A stretch of DNA of 34,277 nt. Origin: Pseudomonadota bacterium. Lineage in GTDB: Bacteria; Pseudomonadota; Alphaproteobacteria; Rhizobiales; Xanthobacteraceae. Below, piece after piece: positions 33,954-34,277 of the stretch. The notes beneath the pieces are model-generated. The model was given only the letters and a program-made list of their open reading frames with translations, was not told the DNA's origin and made no database searches. Position numbers and translations under genes: made by a program. The number at the start of each line of letters is the position of its first letter. Position 1 is the stretch's first letter. The stretch lies in NCBI GenBank assembly GCA_023404705.1, contig JAEYAU010000200.1, positions 1 through 34,277 of the forward strand. Direction: 5' to 3'.

Positions 33954-34277
33954 TCACGCAAACAGCCCGTGCACGAACCACTTCGGCGGCATCTCGGTCT
34001 CGCGCGCGTAGATGCCTTCGCGGAAGAGCCAGAAGCGGCGGCCGGCGTCGTCCTCGACCAGGAAGTAGTCGCGCGTCGGCCGTTCCTCGCGCCACCATTC
34101 GGAGGCGATGCGCTCCGGGCCCTGCAGCCAGGCGACGCTGTGGGTGAGGCCGCGCCAGCGGAAGCGGCGCGGCAGGCCTTCCGGGATCAGCGCCGTGATC
34201 TCGGTCGGCTCCGGTTCGCCGAGCAGCACCAGCGGCCGCGGCGCGTCGTCGGGCGCGGCCCAGGCCATGGCCTGCGC
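33954..34277 (-). CDS. imuB: ImuB-like Y-family polymerase protein, C-terminal part (runs off the window)
   Basis: The last 107 or so residues of a protein whose start lies beyond the window edge. Visible are GEPEPTEITALIPEGLPRRF, the WRGLTHSVAWLQGPERI segment, SEWWREERPTRDYFLVEDDAGRRFWLFREG and a C-terminal PPKWFVHGLFA. These are typical of the C-terminal tail of ImuB, the catalytically inactive Y-family protein that links DnaE2 and ImuA to the sliding clamp. The position directly upstream of dnaE2 on the same strand supports the call. The catalytic-domain remnant and the clamp-binding motif are outside the window and cannot be checked. Confidence 0.88.
   Translation of the reverse strand, partial: AQAMAWAAPDDAPRPLVLLGEPEPTEITALIPEGLPRRFRWRGLTHSVAWLQGPERIASEWWREERPTRDYFLVEDDAGRRFWLFREGIYARETEMPPKWFVHGLFA

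Noticed and set aside
29268..34147. Long frames over dnaE2 (1305 residues on minus in another frame; 947 residues on plus)
   Set aside because: Both run across dnaE2 and across intergenic palindromes or neighbouring genes and have no recognisable domain; they are shadows of dnaE2 codon usage.

Overview
The window is high-GC DNA packed with genes, almost certainly from the chromosome of an alphaproteobacterium of the Hyphomicrobiales (Bradyrhizobium / Xanthobacteraceae type). The evidence is the gene order degP - response regulator - histidine kinase - glnE - PAS kinase - pepN, the imuB-dnaE2 mutagenesis cassette, an orphan TctC/Bug binding protein, and several intergenic palindromic repeats of the kind scattered through rhizobial genomes. 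This placement rests on recalled synteny and was not searched. I see no rRNA, tRNA, CRISPR array, transposase or prophage.

Layout. 52-4502 (minus) is a four-gene CUT2-type sugar ABC importer: ATPase, permease, permease, then periplasmic binding protein, with ATGA overlaps and an intercistronic stem-loop before the last gene. A divergent bicupin gene (4779-5678, plus) converges on a hybrid sensor kinase (5688-7880, minus). 8031-10189 holds a compact plus-strand module: folE (GTP cyclohydrolase I) overlapping an ECF sigma factor by 4 bases, then a secreted, histidine-containing helical protein of unknown function, closed by a strong stem-loop. The same two-block promoter (GGGAACCTT, 13 bases, CATCCAATG) stands before folE and before the secreted protein. 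I take it as the likely target of the encoded sigma factor, and it is the most interesting signal here. A GFA-family zinc protein gene (10283-10645) follows.

10850-17733 (plus) is an envelope-stress and nitrogen-control block: a DegP/Do protease, an OmpR-type regulator and its kinase (overlapping genes), and glnE starting 3 bases after the kinase stop. A palindromic element separates glnE from a convergent PAS sensor kinase (PleC/DivJ-like core), which lies downstream of pepN on the minus strand. 23262-26871 holds an orphan Bug-type binding protein, a small membrane-anchored protein, and two tandemly duplicated AraC regulators that share an upstream element at exactly the same distance from their start codons.

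27047-29511 (minus) holds a nitronate monooxygenase-like flavoprotein and a CDF metal transporter with an unusually long C-terminus that looks like three tandem copies of the cytosolic CDF domain. This pair is bracketed by two copies of one palindromic repeat. 29783-34277 (minus) is a DNA-damage tolerance block: the C-terminal end of imuB (cut by the window edge), dnaE2 and an SRAP/YedK-type abasic-site protein. Each junction in that block carries a different palindromic element.
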